Assembly: GCF_002591895.1 (NCBI RefSeq)
Contig: NZ_NISX01000014.1
Span: 54,058 to 118,057 of the forward strand
Source: Lacimicrobium alkaliphilum
Lineage (GTDB): Bacteria > Pseudomonadota > Gammaproteobacteria > Enterobacterales > Alteromonadaceae
Direction of reading: 5' to 3'
Length of the DNA stretch: 64,000 nucleotides
Both the position numbers and the translations under genes were made by a program. Numbering within the stretch: the stretch's first letter is position 1; each line of letters begins with the position of its first letter. Below are positions 45,531 to 55,649 of this stretch, in pieces. Below the pieces are notes generated by a model. The model did not search any database. It was not told where the DNA came from and saw only the letters and a list, made by a program, of their open reading frames with translations.

Positions 45531-46629
45531 ATGTTAGAAATCAATCCACTGAAAACCGGTATAGCTGATGTTCGCGAGCGCACGGCGGCGCTTAGGGGGT
45601 ATCTTTGACTTCGATCTGAAGCAAGAGCGGCTTGAAGAAGTTAATCGTGAACTGGAAAACCCTGATGTCTGGAATGAACCAGACCGGGCTCAGGCATTGG
45701 GCAAAGAAAAAGTCGCTCTGGAAAGCGTGGTCGACACGATTCTTGAACTGGAGCAGGGTAGCGAAGATGTTGAGGGGCTGATGGAGCTGGCGGTAGAGGC
45801 AGAAGATCAGGAAACCCTTGATGAAGGTCAGCAGGAACTTGACAGCCTGATCAAAAAACTTGAGGGGCTTGAATTCAAGCGGATGTTCAGTGGCCCACAG
45901 GATACCAACGACTGTTATCTGGATATTCAGGCCGGCTCCGGCGGAACCGAAGCGCAGGACTGGGCCAATATTCTGCTGCGCATGTATTTGCGCTGGGGCG
46001 AGGATCATGGTTTTAAAACGGACCTTATTGAAGTGTCTGACGGCGACGTGGCCGGTATAAAAAGTGCCACGATCCGGTTCGGCGGTGAATATGCCTATGG
46101 CTGGCTACGCACTGAAACCGGTGTGCATCGCCTGGTACGTAAATCACCTTTTGATTCAGGCAACCGTCGGCATACGTCCTTTGCCTCGGCTTTCGCCTAT
46201 CCGGAAATTGATGACAATATTGAAATCGATATTAATCCGTCTGATTTGCGTATCGATACCTACCGTGCCAGTGGTGCCGGTGGTCAGCATGTTAACCGAA
46301 CGGATTCGGCAGTACGTATTACCCATGAGCCCAGCGGTATTGTTGTGCAGTGTCAGAATGATCGTTCACAGCACAAGAATAAAGATCAGGCCATGAAGCA
46401 GCTCAAAGCCAAGTTGTTTGAAATGGAGATGAAAAAACAAAACGAGCAGAAGCAGGCCATGGAAGATACCAAGTCGGATATTGGCTGGGGCAGTCAGATC
46501 CGCTCTTATGTGCTGGACGACTCGCGGATTAAAGACTTGCGTACCGGCGTTGAAACCCATAACACCCAGGCCGTGCTTGATGGCGGACTGGACAAATTTA
46601 TTCAGGCGAGTCTGAAATCGGGACTCTGA
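45531..46629 (+). CDS. prfB: Peptide chain release factor 2 (programmed +1 frameshift)
   Basis: The gene starts at ATG 45531, reads 25 codons to an in-frame TGA at 45606 and must shift +1 (CTT then GAC at 45607) to give the full 365-residue RF2, the same length as in E. coli. The second frame holds the SPF recognition motif ([10 protein letters not shown]) and the GGQ hydrolysis motif (GAGGQHVN). RF2 ends translation at UGA and UAA, and the internal UGA lets it control its own level. It is followed after 43 bases by lysS, the usual order in Gammaproteobacteria. Confidence 0.97.
45594..45608 (+). promoter_or_regulatory. RF2 programmed frameshift site
   Basis: AGGGGG (internal Shine-Dalgarno), TAT, the slippery CTT and the stop TGA followed by C reproduce the canonical RF2 +1 frameshift signal, with the standard 3-base spacing. 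Confidence 0.97.
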
Positions 46630-46672
46630 TAACAGTGTCTGTATTTAGTTACCAAAATCAGGAAATGTGAGC

Positions 46673-48211
46673 ATGACCACAGATATCCAGCAGGAAGAAA
46701 ACCGACTGATCGCAGAGCGCCGCACAAAGCTGGCTGAGATCCGTGAAAACTGCAAGGCCAACGGCCATCCGAATGATTTTCATCGTCAGCACTATAGCCA
46801 GGATCTGCAGGATAAATTTGGCGACATGGACAAACCGCAGCTCGAGGAGCTGGACCAGGTTGTCAGTGTGGCAGGGCGTATTCTGGCCAAGCGCGGGCCC
46901 TTCTTATTGCTGCAGGATATGAAAGGCCGCATTCAGGCCTATGCCAGTAAGGATGCTCAGAAAGATATCAAAGCCCGTTTTGGCAGCCTGGATATCGGCG
47001 ATATTATCGGCGTTACCGGTGTGCTGCATAAATCAGGTAAGGGCGATCTGTATGTGAATATGGCCGAGTACAGCCTGCTGACCAAATCATTGCGTCCGTT
47101 ACCGGAAAAATTCCATGGTCTGGCTGATCAGGAAACCAAATATCGTCAGCGGTATGTGGACCTGATAATGAGCCAGCAGACCCGTGACACCTTTAAGGTT
47201 CGTAGTCAGATCGTTAACGGCATTCGCCGTTATCTGAGTGAGCGGGACTTTATGGAAGTGGAAACACCGATGTTACAGGTGATCCCCGGCGGTGCTACGG
47301 CCAAGCCTTTCGTAACGCACCACAATGCGCTGGATATCGATATGTATTTGCGTATCGCGCCAGAGCTGTATCTCAAACGTCTTGTGGTAGGTGGTTTTGA
47401 GCGGGTGTTTGAGATCAACCGTAATTTCCGCAATGAAGGGTTGTCTACCCGGCATAACCCTGAATTCACCATGATCGAGTTTTACCAGGCGTATGCCGAT
47501 TATCGCGATCTGATGGATCTCACCGAAGACATGTTGCGTACTCTGGCCAAAGACGTACTCGGTACCACAGATATTGTTAATACGGTGCGGGATACTGAAG
47601 GCGAAGTGCTGGAAGAAAATCATTATGATTTTGCTCAGCCCTTTGCGCGCCTGAGCATGAGCGACGCCATTCTCAAATACTGGCCGGAAGCGGATAAAGT
47701 GGCGATCAAAGATCCTGAGAATCATCTCGATAGCTTAAAAGCCATGGCGAAAACCCTGCATATCAAAGAGCCTGAAGTGGATGGCATCTGGGGGGCCGGT
47801 AAATATTTGTGCGAAATCTTCGAAGCTACCGCTGAAGAGCGGCTGGATCAGCCCACGTTTATTACCGAGTATCCCTGGGAGGTATCACCGCTGGCCCGTC
47901 GCAATGATGATAATCCTTTTATAACCGACAGATTTGAGTTCTTTGTTGGTGGTCGCGAGCTGGCCAACGGTTTCTCGGAGCTGAACGATGCTGAAGATCA
48001 GGCCGCCCGTTTCCGCAAACAGGTGGAAGAAAAAGACGCCGGTGATGAAGAAGCCATGCACTTTGATGAAGACTATATCCGTGCGTTGGAATACGGGCTA
48101 CCCCCCACAGCAGGAGAAGGCATCGGTATCGATCGTCTGGTGATGTTGTTTACCGACAGCCCCACCATCAAAGACGTGATCCTATTCCCCCATATGCGCC
48201 CGCAGGAGTGA
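46673..48211 (+). CDS. lysS: Lysyl-tRNA synthetase, class II
   Basis: 512 residues. An N-terminal OB-fold anticodon domain (about 70-150) is followed by the class II catalytic core with motif 2 ([21 protein letters not shown]) and motif 3 ([10 protein letters not shown]). It charges tRNA-Lys. The ATG at 46673 follows AGGAAA; a GTG two codons upstream is less likely. It probably shares a transcript with prfB. Confidence 0.96.
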   Translation: MTTDIQQEENRLIAERRTKLAEIRENCKANGHPNDFHRQHYSQDLQDKFGDMDKPQLEELDQVVSVAGRILAKRGPFLLLQDMKGRIQAYASKDAQKDIKARFGSLDIGDIIGVTGVLHKSGKGDLYVNMAEYSLLTKSLRPLPEKFHGLADQETKYRQRYVDLIMSQQTRDTFKVRSQIVNGIRRYLSERDFMEVETPMLQVIPGGATAKPFVTHHNALDIDMYLRIAPELYLKRLVVGGFERVFEINRNFRNEGLSTRHNPEFTMIEFYQAYADYRDLMDLTEDMLRTLAKDVLGTTDIVNTVRDTEGEVLEENHYDFAQPFARLSMSDAILKYWPEADKVAIKDPENHLDSLKAMAKTLHIKEPEVDGIWGAGKYLCEIFEATAEERLDQPTFITEYPWEVSPLARRNDDNPFITDRFEFFVGGRELANGFSELNDAEDQAARFRKQVEEKDAGDEEAMHFDEDYIRALEYGLPPTAGEGIGIDRLVMLFTDSPTIKDVILFPHMRPQE

Positions 48212-48216
48212 CAGCA

Positions 48217-48415
48217 AAAAGCTGATTACCACAGCCGCGGAGGTCACAGAGAAGTTTGAAGGTATAATCCGTTGCTTCCTCAGTGTTCTCAGCGCCTTTG
48301 CGTCTCAGCGAGATCAATAGGTAAAAGCCTGGGATCTCGCAGGGGCGCGGCGATCGCAGAGGTATTTACCGTTTAAAACCTCTGTGACCTCTGTGTCTCT
48401 GTGGTTAATTTAGTT
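48217..48415. repeat. Dispersed CACAGAG-type repeat block
   Basis: The gap between lysS and the XrtA-type ATPase is filled with words found in other gaps: TTACCACAG...GTCACAGAGAAG, CAGCGCCTTTGCGTCTCAGC, and GACCTCTGTGTCTCTGTGG. The outer ends are roughly complementary, so the block can fold back on itself. Confidence 0.55.
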
Positions 48416-48416
48416 A

Positions 48417-49457
48417 TTACTCGTCGGATTTCAGTCGCACGTAGGTCTTGTACTTTTTCTTCAATAGTTTGTCGATATAGCGGGTCAGTTTGACCTTCTG
48501 GCTGATGGCATCATCCAGCGCATCCGTCAGCTCTTTGAGCATCGACTTATAATACTCAATGTCTTTGGTCACGAGGGCAGAAGGGGAGCTTGGTTGATCC
48601 GGTTCTCTGATGGGGCTGTTGTCTTTGACCGCGGGTGAGTCCTGAATAAACATTTCATCGGCCACTTCATCGACCACCGCTTCCACTGCGGCTTCATCCA
48701 GCTCTTTGAGCTCTTCTAAAAACCCATACAGCAGGATCCTGTCTGTCAGTGTATTGATTTTGCGCGGCACGCCTTTGGTGAATTCAAATATTTTCTGGTA
48801 AGCGCCTTCGGTAAACAGCGCCGCGCCGCGCCAGCCTGCATGATAGAGGCGAAACTCGATATAGTTTTTGACGTCTGTATCAGTCAGTGGCGATAAATGG
48901 CACGAGGCGACAATACGTTGTCTGAACTGTTCCATATTCGGGGCTCTGAGGATCGGTTGCAGCTCTTCCTGACCGAGTAGAAAACTTTGCAACAGCGGTT
49001 TGCCCTTGGACTGGAAGTTGGACAGCATGCGCAATTCTTCAATGGTTTCCAGTGGCAGATTCTGGGCTTCATCCACCAGTAACAACGCCCGTTTACCCTG
49101 CTGATTGAGCTGAAACAAAAAGGTTTCCAGATCCTTGAGAATATCAGCCTTGGTTTTACCGGCAACATTAATATCAAATTTACTGGCCACCATTTTAACC
49201 AGTTCATCGGGAGACAATTTGGGCGTTACAATTTGTGCCGCAAAAATATCATCCTGAATCTCTTCCAGTAAACTGTTGGCAATGGTGGTTTTACCGGTGC
49301 CGATCCCTCCGGTGATGACGATAAAACCTTCAGCCTGGGCCAGGCCATATTCCAGATAAGAGAGTGCCCTTTTATGCCATTTACTGGCAAAGAAAAAACT
49401 CGGATCCGGCGTAAGCTGGAAAGGTTTGGCATTTAGTCCGTAAAAGCTCTCGTACAT
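48417..49457 (-). CDS. ExeA-type AAA ATPase, XrtA/PEP-CTERM-associated type
   Basis: 346 residues. The start MYESFYGLNAKPFQLTPDPS, Walker A GGIGTGKTT (50-58) and Walker B LLLVDEAQNL closely follow the ATPase family found in XrtA/PEP-CTERM (exosortase) loci. The C-terminal 80 residues are charged and end in a predicted coiled coil (SMLKELTDALDDAISQKVKL). No exosortase, PEP-CTERM protein or polysaccharide gene is in the window, so its partner is unknown; a GspA/MshM-like role is an alternative. It is transcribed away from the acyltransferase gene. Confidence 0.78.
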   Translation of the reverse strand: MYESFYGLNAKPFQLTPDPSFFFASKWHKRALSYLEYGLAQAEGFIVITGGIGTGKTTIANSLLEEIQDDIFAAQIVTPKLSPDELVKMVASKFDINVAGKTKADILKDLETFLFQLNQQGKRALLLVDEAQNLPLETIEELRMLSNFQSKGKPLLQSFLLGQEELQPILRAPNMEQFRQRIVASCHLSPLTDTDVKNYIEFRLYHAGWRGAALFTEGAYQKIFEFTKGVPRKINTLTDRILLYGFLEELKELDEAAVEAVVDEVADEMFIQDSPAVKDNSPIREPDQPSSPSALVTKDIEYYKSMLKELTDALDDAISQKVKLTRYIDKLLKKKYKTYVRLKSDE

Positions 49458-49582
49458 GTGTAAAACTCGCTTCCTAGAAAGAGTACAGCCTGTGGCGTAA
49501 GGTCAATAGTGTCTGGCAGTGCCCCATGCTAAGTGCAGAGCCAGAAACAAGCAAATAATAAAACATCCGGCTAACGCATCGC

Positions 49583-49606
49583 TTATTTGCTCTGTGTTCA
49601 GGTACT
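49583..49606. repeat. Solo right end of the MITE-like element
   Basis: Matches the right end of the element at 40115-40380 in 21 of 24 positions (TTATTTG-TCT-TGTT-AGGTACT). It lies 8 bp before the LpxL-like start codon, so the insertion end forms part of that gene's 5' region. Confidence 0.6.
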
Positions 49607-49614
49607 GGGGTAAA

Positions 49615-50562
49615 ATGCCCGAAAAAGACGCAGGGTCGTTCGTGCAGGTAAAAGCTCCCAAATTCCAACTTTCCTTTTTTCATCCCCGATATTGGCTGAC
49701 CTGGTTAAGTATTATCATACTGTATCTGATCTCCTGGCTGCCTTACCGGTTACAGATGTGGCTTGGCAAAGGCGTGGGTCGTTTGCTCTATTATGTGCTT
49801 AAATCCAGACGCAAAGTGGCCCAGCGCAATATCGAGCTGAGCTTTCCTGATCTGTCTGCAAAGGAACGCGAGCAACTCGTTAAGGCCAACCTTGATTCAG
49901 CCGGTATGGCGCTTTTTGAAACGGGCATGGGATGGTGGTGGCCGGATTGGCGGGTAAAAAAACTGAGCCGTGTTGTTGGCTATGAGCATGTTGAACAGAT
50001 ACTGGCCAAAGGAAAAGGCGTCTTCGGGTTGGTGATTCACAATATGAATCTGGAAATGAACTGCAGAGTGATAGGATTAAAACACCCCAGTGTGGCGTTT
50101 TACCGGCGGCACAACAACCCGCTGATGGAGTATATGCAGTACCATGGCCGCGCCCGCTCGAACAAGTATCTGATTAATAAACGGGCAGTGGGGGATATGC
50201 TCAAGGCCCTGAACCATCAGGAATTAGGTCTGTATTTTCCGGATCAGGATTATGGTCCTAAACGCTGTGAGTTTGTGCCCTTTTTTGCAGTAAAAGAAAC
50301 GGCAACCACAACCGGTACCTTATTGTTTGCCAGTCAGGCAAATTGTGAAACGGTATTTTTATTGCCACTGCGTACCGATAAGGGCTACGAAGTTCATATT
50401 TTGCCCGGGCTTGAAGATTTTCCCTCAGGAGACGATAAACTGGATGTAAGCCGGATTAACAAACGTATTGAAGAAATGGTGTTAAAAGCACCGGAACAAT
50501 ATTTGTGGATGCATAAAAGGTTTAAAACCCGACCTGAACACACTCCCGAATCATTGTATTAG
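49615..50562 (+). CDS. LpxL/LpxM-family lipid A acyltransferase
   Basis: 315 residues. The N-terminus has FHPRYWLTWL followed by a membrane helix, as in LpxL, and the catalytic HxxxxE motif is His-Asn-Met-Asn-Leu-Glu (HNMNLE). The family adds a secondary acyl chain (usually laurate or myristate) to Kdo2-lipid IVA on the inner face of the inner membrane. The start at ATG 49615 avoids a 32-codon extension that would cross the MITE end. Whether it is LpxL or LpxM cannot be decided from sequence alone. Confidence 0.88.
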   Translation: MPEKDAGSFVQVKAPKFQLSFFHPRYWLTWLSIIILYLISWLPYRLQMWLGKGVGRLLYYVLKSRRKVAQRNIELSFPDLSAKEREQLVKANLDSAGMALFETGMGWWWPDWRVKKLSRVVGYEHVEQILAKGKGVFGLVIHNMNLEMNCRVIGLKHPSVAFYRRHNNPLMEYMQYHGRARSNKYLINKRAVGDMLKALNHQELGLYFPDQDYGPKRCEFVPFFAVKETATTTGTLLFASQANCETVFLLPLRTDKGYEVHILPGLEDFPSGDDKLDVSRINKRIEEMVLKAPEQYLWMHKRFKTRPEHTPESLY

Positions 50563-50589
50563 TCGCTCAGAGATTATTGCATCAGGATT

Positions 50590-51198
50590 ATGAAAAAGAA
50601 AAAGGTCTCAACAAACTCAGTCTGGATAAGGCACCTGGGATTGGCACTGGTGCTGATCATTATCGCTACCGTGGTGATTAATCTGGAAGCGATCCGTAGT
50701 TCCAGCCCCAAACCTGAAGGACAAAAGCCTAAGCGGAACCCGGCAACCGGCCTGACCGACTTCTATGCACAGTATCGCTCCGGTCCGGAATTGTCTCTGG
50801 AAAACACCAGTGACTTTGTGATGGATGTTAAAACATCGGAGCAACCTCTTGGTGAGCGATTACAAAGTATGGAGAGTTTGCAGAAGCCGGTTTCCGGCCG
50901 CTGGGTCGGAGAGCACAGATACCGGACGTTTAAAGCCGGAGGGACGTTAAGAGAGGTGATTACCGCTTACGCCCAGGCTGAAGGCATGCAACTGCTATGG
51001 GAGCTTAACCAGGATTTTGTTGTGAAAAGCAGTTTTCAGGTTGAAGACACCATTGCCGGTGCGCTGGGGCAGATAGCCCGGGCCGTAGACAGTAATTTCA
51101 ATGGTACCGTAGAAGCCTTTTTCTGCCCCCGGCAACGAACCTTTGTGATCACCGACAGGGTCAACGATTACCTCAGGCAATATTGCAGCCCTGTATAG
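50590..51198 (+). CDS. TcpQ-like C-terminal-domain protein
   Basis: 202 residues. An N-terminal membrane helix (about 15-33) is followed by a linker and a C-terminal domain (about 115-195: RTFKAGGTLREVITAYAQAEGMQLLWELN). This resembles the TcpQ (toxin co-regulated pilus biosynthesis Q) domain, which binds secretin-type partners. With the LpxL-like gene 27 bases upstream it may be co-transcribed. No pilus or secretin gene is in the window, so its partner is unknown. Confidence 0.65.
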   Translation: MKKKKVSTNSVWIRHLGLALVLIIIATVVINLEAIRSSSPKPEGQKPKRNPATGLTDFYAQYRSGPELSLENTSDFVMDVKTSEQPLGERLQSMESLQKPVSGRWVGEHRYRTFKAGGTLREVITAYAQAEGMQLLWELNQDFVVKSSFQVEDTIAGALGQIARAVDSNFNGTVEAFFCPRQRTFVITDRVNDYLRQYCSPV

Positions 51199-51530
51199 CT
51201 CGGGTATGCGATAACCACAGCATGACAGATGGTCGTTCCCGCGTTGTTTGGTGGGAACCCAGCGCCTTTTTTAACCACGAATTCACGCAAAAAAAGCTGA
51301 TTAACCACAGAGGCTAAGAAGTGAGGGGAGAGGTGTCAGGAGTGAGGGCTAAAACCCGTAGCCCTTGATGTAGCGAAGCGGAATACGGCAAGCCGCCCCT
51401 GTATCCCCGCAATCCGCTTCGCTCCTTGCAGGCTACAGAATCTGAAGCCATCGATCTGCAACGGTTCTTCTTGGCGATCTCTGCGCCTCTGCGAGATCAA
51501 ACAAAGAAAAGCCCGGGATATCGAAGTCCG
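51199..51530. other. Repeat-rich gap between the TcpQ-like gene and glnE
   Basis: Contains the hairpin module GTCGTTCCCGC...GTGGGAACCCAGCGCC (51232-51266), a CACAGAG/CTGCGCC block (51290-51320 and 51478-51500), and one arm of a long inverted repeat (51321-51390) matched at 56535-56604. No gene is credible here. Confidence 0.65.
51321..51390 (+). repeat. Left arm of a 70-bp inverted repeat pair
   Basis: The first 36 bp (51321-51356, starting GTGAGGGGAGAGGTGTCAGG) match exactly the reverse complement of 56569-56604. The next 34 bp match 56535-56568 with several differences. The pair encloses glnE, the DUF350 gene and the channel gene. Confidence 0.8.
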
Positions 51531-54362
51531 TTATTGCTCAAACACCTCATGCCAGATGCTGCTGACTTGTTGTTGCAACTGCTGCAGATTATCCGAGGTA
51601 TCGATAGCCGGTTCTCCGGCCAGCGTGTATTGATGCCCCGCATTGCGATAAATCAGATAGGCCTGGGTCAGCACATTGACCCAGTCCGGACTGATAACCT
51701 GATGAATTTCCAGGGTTCTGAGAATTCTCACATTATCTGAATTTTCGCACAGCGCGGGATGTGCAGCACTGTGGGCCAGCACCCAGTACTGTACCAGAAA
51801 TTCAATATCGGCAATGCCACCACGGCCCTGCTTCAAGTCAAACGCTCGTCCATCTTTATGTTCTTTACTCAGGTGAGCGCGCATCTTTTCACGCATTTTG
51901 CTGACATCATCCCGCAGGGGCGCGAGGCTTCTTTGCTGACACAAAATCTGCTTGCGGATATCGCTGAAATCCTGCGCCAGCTGTTTGTCACCGAATACAA
52001 AACGACCTCTTACCAACGCCTGGTGCTCCCAGGTCCAGGCTTCTTTTTGCTGATATTCGGCAAACCCCATAATATGACAGACAAGCAGCCCCGCGTTACC
52101 AGAGGGGCGTAAGCGTAAATCTGTTTCGTAGAGATCTCCTGATGCCGTTTTGGTGTTGAACAGGTGCATGATCCGTTGCGCAAGCTTGATGTAAAAATTG
52201 CCAGACTCAATGGCCTTGGCACCACTTGTTTCCTCTTGTGAGTCACAGTTGTGCAGAAATACCAGATCCAGGTCGGAACCGTATCCCAGTTCGATGCCGC
52301 CAAGTTTGCCGTAGGCCACTACCCCAAAACCAAGCTGACCATCCTCTATACCTGCTGGGCGTCCATAACGTGCCACCATTTGCTGCCAGGCGTCCAGTAC
52401 CACTTCCTGGATCACGGCCTCTGCCAGAGAGGTGAGGTGGTCACTGACTTCCATCACCGGCAGCACGCCGGTAACATCGGCTGCGGCAATCTTGAGTTGC
52501 TGGCTGAGCTTGAACTGCCTCAGGGCTTCCATCTGGGCTTCCAGATCCTGCTCCGGGATCCGCAGCATACTGAGCCTGAGCTCGTCCGCATAGCCGCTGA
52601 GGGGCGTCAGTTCATACAGATGCTCGGAGTTAAGCAGTTCATCCAGCAGGATTGGAAAATGGGTTATCTGTTCGGCGATCCAGGGGCTGGCACTGCATAA
52701 CCGGGTCAGTTGTTCCATGGCACCGCGGTTTTCCAGCAGTAATTCCAGGTAGGTGGTGCGTCTGCAAATGGACTTAATGACGGCAGTCATTCGCTCCAGC
52801 AATTGCTCTGGTTTATGGCATTCCAGTACCAGTTGCAACATGCCCGGCATTAACTTGTCCAGCGTCTCCCGGCCGCGTTTGCCCATGCTGCGCTGGCGCA
52901 TTTCTTCAGCAAATACTTTCAGTTTCTGCCAGAACCCTTCACCTTCTCTGACCGAAACAAAGTTCTGTAGTATTGGCAGTGCTTCTTCATCGTCCAGTGG
53001 CAGTGTCCAGAGATCGGCCAGATCACTGAGCTCCTCAATACTCTGATGCTCGGGCTCATCACCAATCAGCTCCATAAACTGATCGTGAATAAAGGCCATC
53101 TCATTTTTCAGCCTGGTCTCGAACTCAGCATACTGTGTGAACCCCATCACCTGCCTGAGTCTGGCGCGATCAAGTTCATCAGTGGGTAGCTGTTGTGTTT
53201 GCTCATCCGAAAATTGTTGCAGGCAGTGCTCAGTTTTACGCAGGAACAGGTAGGCGTCGCGTAGTCTTTTCGCATCCGGCTGCTGCAAATACTCCCGCTC
53301 TGTGAGCACGCTGAGGATATTCAGCAGCCCCGGCTGTTGCAGATCCTGTTCGCGGCCACCACGGATCAACTGGAAAGTCTGGACAATAAACTCCACCTCC
53401 CGAATCCCTCCGGCACCGAGCTTGATGTTATTGGTTAGCTGGCGGCGTCTGACCTCTTTGCTGATCAGTGCTTTCATATTGCGCAGCGCATCTATGGCGC
53501 TGAAATCAATATAGCGACGGAATACAAAGGGGCGCAGGATCGCCTTAAGCTCGTCGGCAAAAGGCCCGCTGGTATTGATCACCCGCCCTTTCACCATGGC
53601 GTAGCGTTCCCATTCCCGGCCCTGCTCCTGGTAATAGTCTTCCAGAGCGGCGAAATGCATCACCAGGGGCCCACTGTCGCCAAAAGGGCGCAAGCGCATA
53701 TCTACCCTGAAAACCTGGCCCTGCGCGGTGATCTGGTTCAGTGCGGCAATTAATTTTTGCCCCAGCTTGGTGAAAAACTGTTGATTCTCAATGGTTTTTT
53801 TGGCGCCTTGTGTGTCACCCAATTGTGGATAACAAAATATCAGATCGATATCTGATGAAAAATTCAGCTCCGCACCACCCAGCTTGCCCATGCCGATAAT
53901 CAGCATAGGCTGGTGTTTATCGTCCAGCATCGGGTAACCGAAGCGTTCTGCCAGTTTGCTGTAACACCAGTCGGCGGCAGAGGTAATCAGCGCATCGGCA
54001 AGTGCAGAAACCTGCTCCAGGGAGTCTTCAATCTGTTGTTGATTGGTCAGATCCAGCCAGGCCAGGCGTACCATCTGCTGACGGCGGTACTGTCGCAGCT
54101 GTTCATGTAATGACGTTTCATCGCTGACAGATTCCAGCCGTTGATTCAGCTGAGATAAGTAGTCAGGATGCGGGGCGCTGAGTTGTTCGTGTTCCAGTAA
54201 ATGTTTCACGACACTCAGATCCTGTATACAACTGCGGGCAATAAAATCGCTCAGGCCCAGCACCTTTAACAGAGTCTGTTGGTGTTTTGGCAGCCAGCTC
54301 GCCTGAGGGTGTGCCTCCATGAGTTGTTGCCAGTAGTCTTGCGCCTGGTGTTCGAGCATCAT
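51531..54362 (-). CDS. glnE: Bifunctional glutamine synthetase adenylyltransferase/removase
   Basis: 943 residues with the two nucleotidyltransferase halves of GlnE: GMGKLGGAELNFSSDIDLIF in the N-terminal (deadenylylating) half and AYGKLGGIELGYGSDLDLVF in the C-terminal (adenylylating) half, plus the RxGAGGIREVEF segment. It adds or removes AMP on glutamine synthetase in response to PII and glutamine. The start could be the first or second Met. Confidence 0.95.
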   Translation of the reverse strand: MMLEHQAQDYWQQLMEAHPQASWLPKHQQTLLKVLGLSDFIARSCIQDLSVVKHLLEHEQLSAPHPDYLSQLNQRLESVSDETSLHEQLRQYRRQQMVRLAWLDLTNQQQIEDSLEQVSALADALITSAADWCYSKLAERFGYPMLDDKHQPMLIIGMGKLGGAELNFSSDIDLIFCYPQLGDTQGAKKTIENQQFFTKLGQKLIAALNQITAQGQVFRVDMRLRPFGDSGPLVMHFAALEDYYQEQGREWERYAMVKGRVINTSGPFADELKAILRPFVFRRYIDFSAIDALRNMKALISKEVRRRQLTNNIKLGAGGIREVEFIVQTFQLIRGGREQDLQQPGLLNILSVLTEREYLQQPDAKRLRDAYLFLRKTEHCLQQFSDEQTQQLPTDELDRARLRQVMGFTQYAEFETRLKNEMAFIHDQFMELIGDEPEHQSIEELSDLADLWTLPLDDEEALPILQNFVSVREGEGFWQKLKVFAEEMRQRSMGKRGRETLDKLMPGMLQLVLECHKPEQLLERMTAVIKSICRRTTYLELLLENRGAMEQLTRLCSASPWIAEQITHFPILLDELLNSEHLYELTPLSGYADELRLSMLRIPEQDLEAQMEALRQFKLSQQLKIAAADVTGVLPVMEVSDHLTSLAEAVIQEVVLDAWQQMVARYGRPAGIEDGQLGFGVVAYGKLGGIELGYGSDLDLVFLHNCDSQEETSGAKAIESGNFYIKLAQRIMHLFNTKTASGDLYETDLRLRPSGNAGLLVCHIMGFAEYQQKEAWTWEHQALVRGRFVFGDKQLAQDFSDIRKQILCQQRSLAPLRDDVSKMREKMRAHLSKEHKDGRAFDLKQGRGGIADIEFLVQYWVLAHSAAHPALCENSDNVRILRTLEIHQVISPDWVNVLTQAYLIYRNAGHQYTLAGEPAIDTSDNLQQLQQQVSSIWHEVFEQ

Positions 54363-54746
54363 TTTTGTCCTGCTACATTGCCGATATAGTCAATATGCCA
54401 GCAGCCTCATCATGATCCAACAGCTTATACCATTCCATCCGGATAATGACCCATTCAACGAGCACAAACATGTTCTCTGATAGGGCATGGCTCTGACGAG
54501 TTGCGGGGTTAAAGCAAAGGACCATAACACAGCCAGGCGAGCGTTTGAGGCTTGTGGCCAGCAGGACTTTTCTGTTCGGTGCCATTTGTCTGAGTAAAAC
54601 CACTGTGCCTTTGCAGCGGCGCATTGACCTGAGCCCTTCTGACTCGCTGTGAACTGGTTAATTATCCGGATGAATGGGTATTACCTTGCAATTGGCCTGA
54701 TAAGTAACGAATAATTAAAGCATTATTGACTTACTGCAGGTATGCC
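54363..54746. other. Gap between divergent glnE and DUF350 genes
   Basis: 384 bp that should hold both promoters. A minus-strand ORF at 54373-54624 has no recognisable features or ribosome site and was not accepted. No clear promoter pair or RNA was found. Confidence 0.45.
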
Positions 54747-55649
54747 ATGGAATCAGAGATTCTGACGTTGTCGTATAACCCGGAGATGCTGGCTTATTTT
54801 AGTGCCGATATACTGATCGCTCTGGTGCTGCTGATTGCCATGCGTTGGGTGTATACCCTGTGGACCCGGGTAGATAGTACCAATGAGCTCTCCGGTAAAG
54901 ATAATTTCGCCTTTGGCGTGAGTGTCGCCTCCAGTCTGCTGGCGTTAAGTATCGTGGTCTGGAGTGCCGCAGAGCAAGCTTCCGCCGATGACTACCTGAC
55001 TCAGTCACTGCAAATGCTGGTATTTGGTATTGGCGGTATTATCCTGATTAAAATAGGTCGTTGGGCCCATGACAAGGTCATTCTTAATCGCTTTAATAAG
55101 CGTGAGCAGATACTTCAGGGAAACGTGAGTATTGGCCTGGTAGATGGCGCGAATACCATCGCGACGGCGATCATTATACGCAGCGTAATGTTATGGACAG
55201 AGGGTTTTACGCTATATAGCGGCATCGCTATTCTGAGTGGCTTTTTTGTGGCGCAGACCGTGATGTTGGTGACGACCCGGTTAATGGAACGGCGCTTTGC
55301 CCAGGATAACCAGAATGATTCTATGCAGGACGTACTGGTGCGGGGACAGGTGGCTCTGGCGATCCAGCATGGCGGCCACTTGCTGGGCGTTGCCTTTGCG
55401 GTGAGTGCTGCGAGTAAGATACTGGTCTACCACCCCTGGGCTTATATCAGTAACCTGATCAACTGGCTGTTTATTGCGCTGTTGTTTACGTTGCTGACGA
55501 TTATCCTGGCCTGGGTCGCTAAAAGACTGGTACTAAAGGGAATTAATCTGGTACGGGAAGTAGACCAACAACACAATATTGGTGTGGCAAGTATCGAAAT
55601 GGCGCTCACAATCGGGGTGGCGCTGTTATTGTTAGGGCTGGTTTCCTGA
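54747..55649 (+). CDS. DUF350-family membrane protein
   Basis: 300 residues with about eight hydrophobic segments in two similar halves, each with the DUF350 pattern (an early NFAFGVSVASSLLALSIVVWS segment, later IQHGGHLLGVAFAVSAAS). Its function is unknown. The ATG at 54747 was preferred over the start seven codons upstream, as an AGGT site precedes it and the first helix then fits. The potassium-channel gene starts on its stop codon (ATGA overlap), so the two are translationally coupled. Confidence 0.78.
   Translation: MESEILTLSYNPEMLAYFSADILIALVLLIAMRWVYTLWTRVDSTNELSGKDNFAFGVSVASSLLALSIVVWSAAEQASADDYLTQSLQMLVFGIGGIILIKIGRWAHDKVILNRFNKREQILQGNVSIGLVDGANTIATAIIIRSVMLWTEGFTLYSGIAILSGFFVAQTVMLVTTRLMERRFAQDNQNDSMQDVLVRGQVALAIQHGGHLLGVAFAVSAASKILVYHPWAYISNLINWLFIALLFTLLTIILAWVAKRLVLKGINLVREVDQQHNIGVASIEMALTIGVALLLLGLVS

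Noticed and set aside
54373..54624. 83-codon minus-strand ORF between glnE and the DUF350 gene
   Set aside because: No ribosome site, no signal or domain, and it occupies the expected promoter region of two divergent genes.
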